Part shown: positions 1 through 11,655 of the stretch, one piece after another | Numbering within the stretch: position 1 is the first letter of the stretch | Layout of the letters: each line of letters begins with the position of its first letter | Source of the DNA: Rostrohypoxylon terebratum | Taxonomy: Eukaryota; Ascomycota; Sordariomycetes; Xylariales; Hypoxylaceae | Assembly (NCBI GenBank): GCA_022497145.1 | Contig: MU385855.1 | Location: 682,001 to 746,000 of the forward strand | Direction of reading: 5' to 3' | Length of the DNA: 64,000 nucleotides | Notes under the pieces: model-generated | What the model was told of the DNA's origin: nothing | Database searches by the model: none | Seen by the model: only the letters and a program-made list of their open reading frames with translations | Position numbers and translations under genes: made by a program

Positions 1-1473
1 AGGTACCTACCAAGTCGCCCCTACTCTTCACTGTTCACGAAATCTTATTATTTGCTACGTACATACACACAAGTCTAAATAGAGAAATTTCCCGGTCTTC
101 TTTAAATGCTCCGATGTCAACAACTCTATTTCACATCTGCACTCACACTTACACATACACTTACATCCGCAGACACACATTACCCGATATATAAGAGAGC
201 TCTTGACGCCACTACTAACTTGCTGCCTGCGAGTTGCTTCTCGCCCTTACTGTACACTTTCCTTAAAATTATACACGACATCGTTTTGATAACACGGTTT
301 CTTTTTTTTATCATCCTATCCTCCTCTCACTCTCGCTCTTACTCTTACTCGCAGGTTGCGAGTTGCGGGTTGAGTTAGATCAAGCCTAATTATTCTATCT
401 TTCACTTGGGCCCTGAACCAGTCGAAAAGTTGTGTTTAGTCGAATCGGCACTTGAAGGAAAATAGAGCTAACTTAGGAAGCCCAGTTTACGGCCAGAGGA
501 AGCTGACCTCCCCCAAAATTTCGTTGGAGAACTCGAGGCCTCTAGACTTGGTCCTAGTGCGGCTTGCTTTCAATTGAGTTCGGCAAGGTCACTACCTGTT
601 GGTTTAGCAGTTAGTTGCAAAAAAGTGCTGGGATTTACCCAGTATGAGAAGGGACGCCCGTTGACCAGTCACATATACCTCCTAACCTACTCGGGATTTT
701 TGTGGACAAATCCATCCCAAATTCCTACATAGTAGGTATCTAAGAACAAAGTCAAAATTCTGGGACCTCGGGGGGGCATCGTCATCCCTACTCTCCACTC
801 AAGCAGAGGCTGGGTCTTGGTTGTTAACACCTGACATATAGTTGAGGGGGGATTGTTTGCATCAGAAAGACTTTTTTTTTCTTTCGGCATCAAACTTTCG
901 AAACTTTCGACAATTCATACATAGTCAGCCTCCCCCTGGCAGGCGGGCCCTGACTTTCGTCCTGTCTGTCGACCTTCATCCCATAACCCTTGAACTCCTA
1001 ACACAAAAAACGCAACCGCCTCGAGACGCGTCTCTAAGGAAAGCGCGTGGTTTCATGACTAGAACCGCAATATCCCACCACTTTAATTAGTTCCTTCCAT
1101 TAGGGTTTTCATCCGACAACAAGAGAAAAACATTGTAGCCTGGGGCAACCCTTCTCTCTTATTTTGGCCAGAACTGGACCTTTCTAAGGAATCCTGGACC
1201 CAAGTTTCATTCGGTCTCGCGTATTCTACTATCGGCAGAACAGCAGAACAGCAGAACAATTTGTTGACGGTAGCCCGCTCCTTATAGTACTCGTTATAAA
1301 CTCGACCGTACGCGCCAACCTTCCGCGGCAAGGCTCTTGGGTGACTTGAATAGGCCGGTTGTGGTACGGCCTAAACGACGCAAGGTGGCATTTCCTTTAC
1401 TTTAGCTCCGTTGCCGGAGGCGCATCGGTTATACTCACCTCTTTGAGCGTCTCGCAACCCGTTTTCCCGTGGC
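1..1473. other. Intergenic, left edge
   Basis: I see no supportable gene here. Open frames are short and lack family motifs. It holds a threefold 8-bp tandem repeat (GCAGAACA) at 1235-1258 and some TACCTA/TAGGTA words (for example 1-20 and 725-740). The last few hundred bases are the presumed promoter and 5' leader of the gene starting at 1474. Confidence 0.5.
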
Positions 1474-2762
1474 ATGGAGGAGCACGGGCGACGGAGGAGG
1501 CCAAATGAACCGCCCATCAACGCCCCTTCCAATAACCCTAGATACTCAGTTCACGATCCTAATGCCCAAGGTAGGTCGTACGGCGCGAGCGGGTCTGACA
1601 GGTATCGGCCCGCGCCTCTAAATACGTCGCCAACGGCAGCTCGAGGCATAGGAGGTGCGGCTACCTACAGTGGATATTACCAAGAACCGGCAGCGGCGTT
1701 CTCCACTGCCATGCAGCCGAGTGCAATGACATACCAACCAGAGTATGGGCAAGACACCCGACAAGCGCAAAGCTTCAGTACATACAATACGCCCATGATG
1801 TACAACGTGCCGCAAGCGAACGCGCAAAGTGCCGTTTATGATACGAGTCAGCAGTTCCCGTCCCGGCAACCTGCAGCCTTGCAAATGATACAAACGGATG
1901 TAGCCACCCCCTATTTCCCGAGCGAACCGACAAACGCGGCTACAGCGTCTAATCTACAATCACACGCGAGCGCCTCTGGCACGTCAGCAGTATATCAACA
2001 GAGCCCAGCTAGCCAGCGCACAATGCTTCAGAACTATCCCAGTGGAATGACATCGATGAGCGGCATGTCACAGGCGAGCGCAACAGACCAACCTATGGAA
2101 GAGTCCAACTTTTCGCAAACGACAGAGATGGCCGAAGCCTACGAGCGCTATCAGGCCGCTTTAAGGGAGGTTTTCACCAACATCCGAGACGGAGTGCTGC
2201 AGGTTGCAAGTGAATCTCTTCTGGAGATATCTAAATGGTTGCTCTCAAAAGTTGTGGAACTAGGTAAGTTCCTACCCAATAGCTCGATGAGATACGTGAC
2301 GTTTAACTATTGAAGGCCTCGCAGCAGACGATGAGACTCTTTACAGGGACCGTATCAAGATGTGGCAAGATTTCAACCACGCGTGGCTCTCGTTATTCCA
2401 GAAGCAGAAAGATTTGATGGGAGGAGGGCTCCAGTTACAGATAGGACAGACTCTGATCAACGAAGAAGGGCTGCGAAACATGGGCAAAGAGATCGTAAGG
2501 CTTTGCGATGGGATTGATCGACATGGCCTCGTCGATTACGAGTATGGCGTATGGGAGGAAAGTATTATTGCTAGTATGTTTAGGTGCAGCGGCAGGCCGT
2601 GGCTTTCCTCGATCCTACGTATTTTCAAGTCACTAACTCTCTGGATTAGTTATCGAAGAATGCCTCGACCTCTACGAAAACGAAGAAGAGGCTGAACCCG
2701 GCAGCTCTTCTGTCACGAATCCAGTGGGGGCAAGCCACCACGGTCACCATACCTCTCGATAG
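1474..2762 (+). CDS. Fungal protein of unknown function, three exons
   Basis: I do not recognise a named family. The model joins exons 1474-2263, 2316-2573 and 2650-2762 into 386 residues. Intron 1 (52 bp) has donor GTAAGT and a TTTAAC branch-like site; intron 2 (76 bp) has donor GTATGT, branch CACTAAC and acceptor TTAG. The phases agree (1 nt carried at each junction). The first 220 residues or so are low-complexity, rich in Gln, Ser, Ala, Pro and Tyr, and likely disordered. The last 160 or so form a compact helical-looking region with amphipathic segments (ISKWLLSKVVEL, DFNHAWLSLF) and an acidic stretch before a His-rich tail (HHGHH). That layout suggests a scaffold or regulatory protein, but no function can be assigned. 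The ATG at 1474 gives a continuous frame. Confidence 0.72.
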
Positions 2763-4762
2763 AAGCTGCGAGCCTCCTGGATCAAGATGTGGTAGGACAG
2801 TGCGGAAGGCATCGATCGGTTTGTGATTTGAGACGTATACGGGGCGTTCCGTTCGGTCGTGATGATTGTTTGCATACCAGGTTGTGATACCCATCGATTC
2901 CGTGCACGGTACGGAAGCACTGTCAGCCCATCGTTCATGGCAGTAGGGATGGCGAACAGGGGTTAGGGAGTTCGGCGGATCACGATGTACTACCGAGTTC
3001 ATGTTGGATTAGTCCCATGAGGTAACGGATTTAGCCTCGGTTGGTTCTAGATCTTTTGTACAGTTGCATTCCGAGTTGTAATGTGTCGAGGAGAATCCAG
3101 TTTCCCAGCTCTGGGATCAGCTGAAGAGGAGCAAGTATGGCAATCTGGGTGGCAAATAACGAAGTGACGGCTGGCAGGGCAAAGGGAAAAAAAATAGGGG
3201 CATCAATTCACTACATAGAGCATGGGGTGTATGGTTGTACGATGGTTGCGGATACCCCTGGAAATGGGCGGGAACGAAGGAAATGGCGAAAAGAAATAGA
3301 GTAGAAAGGTTTTCAGTGCTCTCACGAGCTTATTCACATGCGTTCATTGATGAGGTACGACCTGCTTGATGTATGTCTATTACATGTATGTACATCAATG
3401 TGTGCCTTTATGTACTTCAAACGTAGGTAAGTACATACCTACTGGGTACCTACTGCCTACCTACATGCCTAGTAGGTACTAGGTAGGTGTGGATGTGGTT
3501 TATGTGGTACATTGAGCAGCATGTTCAATTACGACCAGGCCTGAATGTTTCGGTTGCCTCCTTAAGGAATCATCAGTAATAATTAGTAGTACAAAGGTGT
3601 ATCCCTGCAGCTAGTAAAATTTTGAAGGGCTATTTTGCACTTCCTACCTAGTAGGTATAATATTGATTTGGTCTGAAAGAAATCATTATGTAATCTAAAA
3701 ATAAGGTAACACCTAATTGATAAGCATCTATGAGTGTTTCTGTTGGTTGTGTTGGGGTTAAAGTTAAAGTTGGTAAGGAATTGGTTGTTCTCCTATCGCA
3801 ACATCCTTCCTGGACTAATCTCATACTTTATTTCTTACTTTTCCTTCTTTTCCCTCTTTCATGCGATTCTCTCTTCTTTTATCAACCATTCCCTGGACAT
3901 TACCCAGTACATCCATGGAGAAATATTAACGTAGGAACATACCACATATTACCGGATCATCGTTTGTTAGAGATCCGTCATTATTACATACCTACTATAC
4001 TATGTAGTACACCTAGTACCTGAATATACCACCCGCAGCAATCTAATATACCCCCTCCCCACACTTCAATCCTCCGGCCCTTCTCTCACATCCATGGATC
4101 TCGTTAGCTATTTCAACTCTACACGCTCCCGTAAGCCACGCGTACTACTTCTTAGAGAGACAGGGAGACATGGAGACATGGAGACACGGGTCTAACTAGG
4201 ACCGATATGGCAACAAGAGACAGCGTGGAAAAGCCTCGAACTTCAGGAGACTCACGAGCATTTCCAATTGCGGTCAAAAGTTTCTACTGATTGGCCGGTC
4301 GCATAAGCCGCCGTGATGCAAGTCAATTTCGGAAGATTTCCGATTCAGCTCAACGTGTCTTTCGCAGTCAGCCTGCGAAGATCATTTAGCTGCGATCTTC
4401 CTTGGAACTTGCTGTCAGACATTCACGGCAGCCATTAACATGATCGGACCCGACACCATGGAAGAGTGGATGGTGGCTCCGCGCTGCGAGAAACATCCTG
4501 GTCTGGGCAGTCTGATAGGTTCGCTGCTCTACACACCCCAGTCTACCCAGTGTAGCTGTCTCATGGACGGGGGGGACCTGACCTGGAATCCAGGGAATTC
4601 AGAGCAAACATGGGGAATGTAGGGAATGTATATGTAATAGTAGGATGGAAAAAGAGACGCCGCGCTGCGAAGCTTTTCGCAATGTTGTGACCTATCATAT
4701 TTTAGACCCGCGCCCTCTCTACTCGGGACAGGGATCCGCATTCCGCCTTAGCCAAGCTACAA

Positions 4763-4784
4763 GGGAACCTGGGAACCTGGGAAC
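4763..4784. repeat. Tandem 8-bp repeat (GGGAACCT)
   Basis: Two full units of GGGAACCT plus a partial third occur in the gene-empty region. This looks like a simple tandem duplication. Confidence 0.7.
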
Positions 4785-4850
4785 AGTACTATGTACGGAC
4801 CCCCTTTGATTTTATTACAGCAGTATTATTTCGTACCTATTATCTTTTTT

Positions 4851-4875
4851 CCCCTTCCCCTTCCCCTTCCCCTTC
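4851..4875. repeat. (CCCCTT)n microsatellite
   Basis: About four copies of CCCCTT follow a T run. It is a pyrimidine-only simple repeat with no gene nearby. Confidence 0.75.
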
Positions 4876-5220
4876 TCTGTGTTGTCGGTCACGTAGCACA
4901 GAGACACGTACGGATGGGTCCCTCCAATGTGTTTGCAGCTGAACCCGCTGAAACAACCTCAGCAAACAAGGGCTTTTTATTGCTCATTCAAAAGACATTG
5001 AAGGGGTTAGAGCTTAGGGGGCATCGATATATTTGTACGACATCCCATGTCCCTGTTTGTGTCTCATTAACCGACTTGCCGACGTCAACACTACTTACCC
5101 TACTTACCCTACCTACTTACCATCTACATAGGGACATACTATGTAGTAGCAAAACCATCAAACCCTACCCACTCATCTCCTAGCAGCCTGGGCCCTAGGA
5201 CCCTACTACATAGTATGTAG

Positions 5221-5241
5221 GACCTAGGACCTAGGACCTAG
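5221..5241. repeat. (GACCTAG)3 tandem repeat beside palindromes
   Basis: Three GACCTAG units sit between a palindromic word (CTACTACATAGTATGTAG, just upstream) and a 9-bp hairpin at 5242-5263. It belongs to the dispersed CCTAGG-type vocabulary of the intergenic DNA. Confidence 0.7.
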
Positions 5242-5263
5242 GTACAATACAGCAGTATTGTAC
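5242..5263. repeat. Perfect 9-bp inverted repeat (hairpin)
   Basis: GTACAATAC, a 4-nt loop (AGCA), then GTATTGTAC form a perfect 9-bp stem. No T-run or gene end is adjacent, so it is recorded only as structure. Confidence 0.65.
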
Positions 5264-7062
5264 AGAGGCCGCCAGAAACGCTAGGCTAGGCGAATTGGGC
5301 ATATCCATGTAGGGCTGTATCGCTGCAAACCCAGTGCTACCCTATTCCAGACTATTGGAAAAGAGGCTGAGAGTTTCTGACGTCGCATCAGCAAATCTCC
5401 CGCAGGGTCTTGAACTTGAACTGCTGGATCTGCAAGTTACGCCACTGTCGCGTAGATCTAAAGCCGGGGTTTCCTCTCGGTGTCGATTCTGATAACCCAT
5501 CGCCCACATTTGATAGAAACATATAGGACCTAGGTACCGTAATCCTATCGCAGCCATCCGTCAGCCACCATTCAGGAATTTCAGGTACCTGCTAGAGAAG
5601 CAAAACATCGCGCCAATGCAGTTACCCGCACCACTCATCCTAGAAATTTGTCCAAAAGCCGTAACGGCCGTGATTACCCCCTCCCCCTCCCTCTCGCCGT
5701 TTCCACGTACATGATCTACTAAGCTCGCAGGGACTGGAACTTTTGTTGAAAAATCTCCTATCGCAGTCGGGGTTTGTGTGGCTTACGCACGAGTGCTTCG
5801 CATCGAGGTCAATTGGCTTCGGGGTTAATGTAGGTATACTACTATACTACTAACAACTATTCTTCGGATTGGACGACTCCCACGCCACTCAGCACCCGCC
5901 CGGGTCCAAGATGCAATGATTCGAAGACTTCGAAAACATTTCTTAACATACCATACAAAAGTCTCGCCAACTAGAAATTCTTCTTTAGCGAAGCTACTGC
6001 TCTTGGTCGTTACGCAACATGGGACCATGGGTGCAGTCTTCATCTTGCATGCATCTCATTAAATGGGATGCGGGTTCGTCACAAGTGTCATTCGGCGGCA
6101 CGCTCCCGCACCACCACCACCGCCTGCAGGAGATCTACTGTTTCATTGCCGGGTGCGGGGCCGGTCTGGGTCTGGTTGGCACGGCGTATGGCGGTTTTAG
6201 GAAAGATTCAGCCACCAATAATCCCCATGGAGTAATGGCACCGGCATATTCACTGAATCATTCGAAGCCTGCTTTGCAAGTTCCTTCTGTTTACGTCCCG
6301 GCGTGCAGAATCTCGCATTCATCTTGCTATTACGACCGCTCCTGCAGCCATCCGTGACACAATGTCGTTAGTCCGGAGTCAATATCACATCACTGCCGAT
6401 GACCGGGAAAACAAGTATCCCACCGAAGTCAATATAGTGGCGTTATGTAACGTTTGCGAACTTCGTACCACTGCAGCGTACACAACAGCGTAGATAGATC
6501 ATGTGGTTTATCCAATATTCTAAGTCGATGTTTCTGGGTACCTGTTACACCTTGCAGTTGATGCTCGGGAAGTATCACCTATATTTTTGGGGGGGATCTA
6601 TGATCATCACGGTGCCTTCTTATCTCACCAAGGGTCTTGCCGCCCTATGGTCTATTTCCCGGTCCTAAAAAGGGATATGAGGATACTTCGCCATCTGAAA
6701 ATGGTAAGTTATCTTTCTACACTTTCTCCGGTTCCAACTTATGATAATCTCTCTTCGCGGCAAGGATGCGGAGTTTTTTTTTACTCATTTCAATAATCCA
6801 TCTATTTGATGTCTTATGAATAAGTATGTACCTAAGACTTGAGTACCCTTTGAGACAGGAGATTATGCAAATAATTTCGTAATATTAGAGTTCATGTAAA
6901 ATTAATCTTGCTGAGACAGAACAGAAAGGTGGATACCTAGTACTACCGGTTCATGGGCTTTTTGTGAATGTATCCGATCGGCGTTCTTAGCATGGCTCTA
7001 CTTCCGTATTGCTTGTTAGACCGTTAGCGCTGTCATTCCTGTAGTGCCGTGATGGCTTCAAA

Positions 7063-7082
7063 GGGGGGGGGGAGGGGGGGGG
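7063..7082. repeat. G10-A-G9 homopolymer tract
   Basis: Ten G, one A, then nine G on the plus strand. It could form a G-quadruplex or be a sequencing or assembly weak point. No gene is adjacent. Confidence 0.8.
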
Positions 7083-8990
7083 ACAAGCATTCTTAGGAAC
7101 TACGAATATATAGGTAGGTAGCTAGGCCATGGACAACTATTAGATTCAAGAGACTGGGCTAACATCTTCTAATGATATGTGTACTCGTCACTTCATTGCA
7201 ATATTTCAACCATGTTCTTATTTAAGACTAGCCAACAGAACGCCATGCTATGTATTTACGCCGGGTTATTGCTCCAGAAAAGTGGTATAACTCGAAGGAC
7301 TACAATCTCCTATTCGCCAGCGCGTGTTTCCTTCGTGGGGAAAAAATACCCGTCTTGTATATGATGGTCATAAAGGGGGCGTAAGTCTATGTTCGTCATT
7401 AATCTAGCGGACCGTTCGAATAGAAGAGACTTGTAGAAGTAAGTAAAGGCGTTGCATTTATAGCCATCATGACATAGGTCCTTAGAATATGTTGCGGTTA
7501 TTCTTGATACATGTAATATTCTTAATACATGTAATGCCTATAGCTATGAAAGAATTGATTGTAAGTATCGCGGTTTATTAAGGTCCGTAAAGCCCATCGG
7601 TTTTTCATGGAGGTCTTCCGCTTTTCTCTTTCGACTTGTAGTCTCCTTCGATCTATTTAGAACTCCCGTGGGTGAAAAAAAAAGGGTACGGAGGAGATAT
7701 AACAAATTTATCGGTCATGATTTTCCATCGAAGTAAATCTCATAACGTGGCCAAGGGTAGTGGCATATCCCCTAGAAGCCTTCACAGTCAGAGAGGAGAG
7801 AAACAAGCGAGAAGGATTTGAAGAAAGAAGCGATGTCCCGCCAGATCAGGCGTCTGCTCTAAACTACGTACTCCTAGGTAAATAGTATATTCCATCGAGA
7901 CGAACCGAATTTCTGCTCATTATGTATCAAGTCTCGATGTCGGGTTCTTGTTAGACTTCAAGTCCACCACCAGCCGCTCTAGGAAGTTGCATCATAATAT
8001 GTATCTCATTGGTGCTATTTCACTTATACCTATGTTACCATCGCCTTCACTTCGAACGTACCAACTAGTATAAGCTATATCAAATATCGACGCCCTAGTT
8101 TTGGAGACGAGGATATGTATCTTTAGCCTCCTTACAAGTGTAAGTAAAGCACCCGAGTCTAGTAATTATTTAGTTCCGCTTGTGGTTTACCTAGCCATAT
8201 GATCTGGCATCTACTTACTAAACTATATCAAGTTGTCAACTGCTTCTATTTGCTAATCGTTGTCATACTATCAGGTATTTAGGTTTGCCCAAGATATAGA
8301 GCCAATCCGCTGGGCCCGGGGAATCATCCCCTGAGTTGACATATAGCTACAAACATCGAGGCCCCCCTGCAGCAAGTATAGAGGCTAACATGCTAGGCTC
8401 AATAGCTCGCGCTATATTAGATTGGCCAATTATCTACCACGGTTAATAATACTATGGTCATCATTGGGAGGCTCCCTCATGGTATTATAAGCTGCGGTTT
8501 ACTAAGTTAAAGGGGTCTATAACCATCTATTACTCAAAGAGATGGCAAACAGCGTCCACACATACGCAAGTAACCTCAGATGCCGATTCCTCAAATGGTC
8601 TGCTATGACAAATCTTTTCGTATGAGAGACGGCACGATTCAAGTGCTAGTATCAGGGCGGTTTCCGGATATCTGGTGTGGGCGAGAAATACACTACATCG
8701 GAATCCATAGACCTCACGTAGTTGACAGATTCGAGGTACCAGATATCCAATCAAGTGAGAACCATGCTTACGTATGAAGCATGACAAACAATGCCTTGGT
8801 TACTATCTTATCTTGCATATGTTCATGCATGTAAGAACCCCCAAACTCCATATACGGATCGAGCCTAAATGCTTAAACCCGCACGTGCGATATCGACTGT
8901 CCCTGATAGACAGAACAGAAACGTTCTCCGAAAAGATGTCCCAAATCTCATGATTCATTACTACGGCAGCCTCGTGGTATGGCTAGGTAT

Positions 8991-9828
8991 CTAGAACTGA
9001 TCTGTACCAATATGTCAGCAACTCTTCGGAAATCATCCACCAATATCTCCAACACGTCGGCGTAAACTTACCTAAAGTCATGCTCATGCTAACGTCAGTC
9101 GTCTCGACCATCTTAGTGAACTCCTCGAAGCTGATCTTGCCGTCCTTATCCAAGTCGGCCTCCATGATCGTCTTGTCGACGATCTGCTGCAGCTGCTGGT
9201 CCTTCAAGTTGCTGCCTACCATCATCTTCAACACGATGAACAGCTCGCCGTTCGAGATGTAGCCGTCCCGGTCGATGTCGTAGACCTTGAATGCGAATCG
9301 TAACTTCTGTTCCTTATTGCCCTTGCTGCTGAACGCGCTCAGTCCCGACACGAACTCCTGGAAATCGACATCGCCACCGCCGTCCTCGTCGAAGATTGCT
9401 ATCATTCTGTTCGCGTGCGAAAGGTGCTTGTTAGTATCATTTGAACTCTGAGGATGCTGGAGGGAGATCGCATAGAGCTTTGTTGAAAGCGTGCATGTGA
9501 TAGGGGCCGTACCTGGTAGCTAGAGGGTTCGACGATATTTGCGGTAAGCTCAAGAACTCGTCTCGTTCGATCGTGCCAGAATTATCCTACGATTGAAAGA
9601 GATGCTATTAGTATCAAGATCGGCGCATGTAGAAATGTTGCTGGGTAGTGTTGCTCTATACGTACTTTGTCAAGCTTCATGAACCGCTTCCGAAGTCTAT
9701 CCACCTCATCCCGGTCAACTGCAAGAAATAATTAGAACGCTATTGTATACTGTGAAGGGCAGAACCAATTACGTACAGTTCGACCCTTGCACAATGTTGT
9801 CGAGCACGGCGCTCGTGGTATTGCCCAT
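8991..9828 (-). CDS. CNB1: Calcineurin regulatory subunit B
   Basis: This is the Ca2+-binding regulatory subunit of the phosphatase calcineurin, which acts with calmodulin on the catalytic A subunit in calcium, stress and cell-wall signalling. Exons on the minus strand are 9777-9828, 9666-9718, 9513-9586, 9072-9406 and 8991-9001, giving 174 residues, the usual fungal length. It starts MGNTTS, an N-myristoylation context. Four EF-hand loops are visible: DNSGTIERDEF, DEDGGGDVDFQEF, DIDRDGYISNGEL and DLDKDGKISFEEF. The last coding exon is only 11 nt and supplies the rest of the Asp codon, Gln, Phe and stop, giving the expected ending MTLDQF. The donors GTACGT, GTACGT, GTACGG and GTAAGT all keep phase. 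It is transcribed divergently from EPL1. Confidence 0.96.
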
Positions 9829-11655
9829 CTTGCTTGACGCTCCTTAACGGAGGCGGGTTCGGGCGAGGAGGTCGGAAGAATCGAGTCAAATCGATGGAAG
9901 CGGAGTAATGAAGGCGCGAATTTTGATCTCTTCGAGGGATAGGGATAATTCGATTAGGGGATAAGCTGTATATTCGTCGATGTAATGAAACAAAATTGTT
10001 GTTATTTATTCGTCGGCGGAAACGATGCTGTTGATCACGGATCAAGTTTGGATGAGTAATGGCAGATGGCAGATGGCAGATGGCAGACGGCGGATGGATG
10101 AGGCTGATGGAAAGAGTTCAAGTTGGGTTTGGCAAGTTTGGGAATGTGGGCTGGTGGGGTCTTTCCAAGACAACCTGGACAAGGCGACCAAGATCTGACC
10201 TTCTTGAACTGCCTTTTATGTGGATCCAATTCTTCAAATCACACTGAGCTCTCATTGGTCTAATTGGGAGAGAGCACAGCCGCACTTTTCATTCGTAGAA
10301 CTAGCAGAAGCCCAGAAGCCACAACCTTTGACTAATAGTCGAGTTACACAGTCATATGCAGTAGTATGTATCATTACTGATTCCACATTGCCATACAACT
10401 TTCAACATGACGAGTAAATATTATGAAACATTTATCACTACCTCACATAGATGCACTTATTTTTCGTGATATATAACGAGTCAACAACTTCTATATAAAT
10501 GATACATATCATACTACTATGTCGGAGTTTATCTAAGTACAGAATACTAGGTTGCATAAAAGCGACCTAATTATGCATGAACCATGTTCCGTCTATCTTA
10601 TCAGATTGTGGCTAGAGTCATGTGGCTGGTTGCCGTACCTTTCGTAGTACCTACATAGGACTCGAAGGGTCCGTGTCGAGTGAGGTCATAGAAATGTGAA
10701 AAGCAAGGCCGACAAAGAAAAAATTAATTAATACAATCGGATGTGCACAAAGCACAAAAAAACGTGAATAACGCAAGTCCAATTCGAGGGAATCACTCGT
10801 TACATCGGAATAAATTACCTCGTCGCATACACACATAGCAAGATAGTAAAATTTTCAATAGGATGCATTTTGCGTTGATTTTAATTGGTTCATGATAGTA
10901 GCACGTAGTAGCCCCTTTTACTACTCATGCCATCTCATTGTACTGTAGTTGCCTTATCGTCGTAGGTATTAGGGAGGTACCTAACTGGGCAAGGAGAGAA
11001 TAGGTAGGAAAGGGGGGAATGTATTGTACAAGTGTGTTAAGATGGGAAGGTACAAAGCCGGCGAAAGAATGCAGGCGCTAATGTGCATAGTGGCAAGTAC
11101 CTACCTAGGACCTAGGCAGCGCTAGGTACCTAGGCAACCTAAGAATTAGGTAGGTATTAGGTATTCATTTCGTATGCAATTCTTTTTTAGCGGGTGGACG
11201 GGCGTTATCAGGCCCCGGTCCCCCTTTCCCCTCCCCCAAAGTTGTTGCCCAGAATTGCACGATGCGCGCCTGCACCCAATCAGAGGGTGGGAAATCGACG
11301 AATTGACCAGACCATAAGGAAGGCGTAAGTTCTTTTGGTGGAGCACTGGGGCGCCTTTCAACCCCTCTGCCACCGTCTGCATAACCTGCACAACCACTAT
11401 TCTGACTTTGTTGTTGCTCGGGCTGCCTGCTGCGGCGACCAAGCAAAAATTTGCGCCCCAAACAATTCAACGTCACCTCATCCAACGACGACACTTCGGC
11501 CATCAAAACAACCACCTTAACCCCATTATTAATACTTAAAAAATTGATTTTTCATCGTCGCATGACATAAACTTTTGAGTCCCCGAATTTTTTCGGGATT
11601 TTTCCGACCATAAACGCGACTTTTCCCCCATCATCCTTCCACACCGCCGACCGCC
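9829..11655. other. Intergenic between divergent CNB1 and EPL1
   Basis: This is presumably the promoter region of both genes. It contains a 7-bp tandem repeat at 10061-10095, AT-rich DNA around 10440-10900 and a CCTAGG/TACCTA-rich patch at 10965-11165. No supportable gene is seen; the frames around 11146-11520 are unrecognised and overlap each other on both strands. Confidence 0.5.
10061..10095. repeat. (GGCAGAT)n tandem repeat
   Basis: There are about five 7-bp units (GGCAGAT three times, then variants GGCAGAC and GGCGGAT), roughly 230 bp upstream of the calcineurin B start. Confidence 0.8.

Larger units (their letters stand above)
2763..8990. other. Long gene-empty region (6.2 kb)
   Basis: No open frame here is convincing: all are below about 130 codons and lack recognisable motifs. 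The region is rich in TACCTA/CCTAGG words (dense at 3424-3492, 3643-3660 and 5221-5241), simple repeats and a G-rich homopolymer at 7063-7082. The part from about 6800 to 8900 reads as AT- and TA-rich, which would fit decayed, RIP-mutated repeat DNA, but I could not measure this. The last part is the 3' flank of calcineurin B. Confidence 0.45.
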
